The translations under genes and the position numbers were made by a program. DNA of 64,000 nucleotides from Panorpa germanica (Eukaryota > Arthropoda > Insecta > Mecoptera > Panorpidae), in NCBI GenBank assembly GCA_963678705.1, contig OY783214.1:10230001-10294000 (forward strand). The letters are read 5' to 3'. Below, one piece after another: positions 63,375-64,000 of this stretch (its first letter is position 1; the number at the start of each line of letters is the position of its first letter). The notes beneath the pieces are model-generated. The model saw only the letters and a program-made list of their open reading frames with translations. It was not told where the DNA came from and did no database searches.

Positions 63375-64000
63375 TAGCTTTTACCCCCGTCGCAAGCGAC
63401 GTCTGTTTTTTGTGAGTGGCTTGAATTTCATATCAAAATTTAATTCCATTTTTAAATTGAAATAATAAATAAACTCGTCCTATGATTGATTTTTATATCA
63501 AAATAAAAAATATTTTGAATTTATGCGTTATTTGAACAACTTTTTTTCAAAATTTGGGATTCTTTTTTTGATTCGTAAATAAGTTACCAAGGTTAGCCTA
63601 TATACAAAATTTCAACTTTCTAGCACAATTTTTACTCTCGGCAAATACTGCCCCGTGCCCCCCAATAAAATTGAAATTTTGATTTTTTTTTTTATTAATA
63701 ATATACTTAATTATTCTAGAATCCAGAATATGAACTTTCTCCAAAGTTCCCTACCGGGCCCCCGAATTTCTTCAACCCCCCCTTTTTCAATTTTTAAATT
63801 TCTAATTTTTGAGAAATGTCAGCATTGATTACCTTAATACAGATGCAAAATTTCAACTTTCTATCTTTTACCAACTCAAAGTAAAACAGCAAAAAAGGGC
63901 TCACTTTTTTTCCAGTTTTTTCAAAATAACGGGTTTTTAGGAAATTCAGGGAAAAATCCGGGGACGCCAAAAGTCTTAGAATTTTTTTCTCTACGAAATA
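63375..64000 (+). repeat. Family C dispersed repeat, long copy, cut by window end
   Basis: Begins CTAGCTTTTACCCCCGTCGC and contains the CGTCGC-AA-GCGACG hairpin, three similar TTTCAACTTTCTA blocks and C-rich runs. Near the window edge comes AGGGAAAAATCCGGGGACGC, matching the copy at 5921. No coding potential seen. The true right end lies outside. Confidence 0.65.

Noticed and set aside
1..64000. CRISPR array, bacterial operon, rRNA or intact tRNA gene
   Set aside because: None seen; the sequence is eukaryotic in every feature that can be read.

Overview
The window is nuclear DNA from an arthropod, most probably an insect. It is AT-rich (about two thirds A+T by eye), has spliced genes with GT/AG junctions and AATAAA signals, and is full of old transposons: hAT-type and PIF/Harbinger-type DNA elements and non-LTR retrotransposon 3' ends. 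I cannot name the species. Coding density is very low. Nearly all open frames of 60-80 codons here are chance frames or transposon shadows.

The one complete coding region is at 32039-33322 (+). It is a single coding exon for a secreted, furin-site-containing, Pro/Tyr-rich protein with a conserved-looking Cys-rich C terminus. It is preceded by a splice acceptor, so a 5' UTR exon lies upstream, unidentified. Four other places look like real or possible exons. 62012-62204 (+) is a 193-bp fully open exon with textbook splice sites, probably followed by a short last exon at 63114-63147 with a poly(A) signal. 49165-49318 (-) is a Gly/Gln/His/Pro-rich exon ending at a strong GTAAGT donor. Weaker candidates lie at 42048-42124 and 39763-40570.

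Transposons and repeats by region. 0-10 kb: a degenerate hAT-like end (375), two ~610-bp copies of an element with terminal inverted/hairpin repeats (family A: 1903, 8270), a 167-bp hAT MITE with a perfect 8-bp target duplication (5033), a dispersed repeat with a CGTCGC..GCGACG hairpin (family C, 5921), and the 3' end of a non-LTR element (9333). 10-30 kb: poly-C tract, CRE-type palindromes, family F and H repeats, and a second hAT MITE (23618) whose right half and flank were tandemly duplicated (254-bp period). 30-45 kb: tRNA-derived SINE heads (31548, about 40691), families D and E, and another LINE tail (42661). 45-52 kb: a long-TIR MITE (46549), an AT microsatellite, an RNase H-bearing LINE relic (48360), a LINE tail joined to a broken family A copy (49637-50151), and a 399-bp hAT MITE (51222). 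52-64 kb: mostly unique AT-rich sequence, a hairpin cluster near 55 kb, a GC-rich possible enhancer at 59.2-59.6 kb, a 1019-bp Harbinger deletion derivative with internal triplication (59660-60678), and the second family C copy running off the end.

Functionally the genes cannot be linked. The right-end exons may be the 3' end of a long-intron gene on the + strand, and the 49 kb exon belongs to a different, minus-strand gene. No operon, CRISPR, rRNA or true tRNA gene is seen. I found no clear new biological system. The most unusual items are the family A element, the internally triplicated Harbinger derivative, the strong excess of TGACGTCA and TACGAGTA words, and the serial hairpins at 55 kb.
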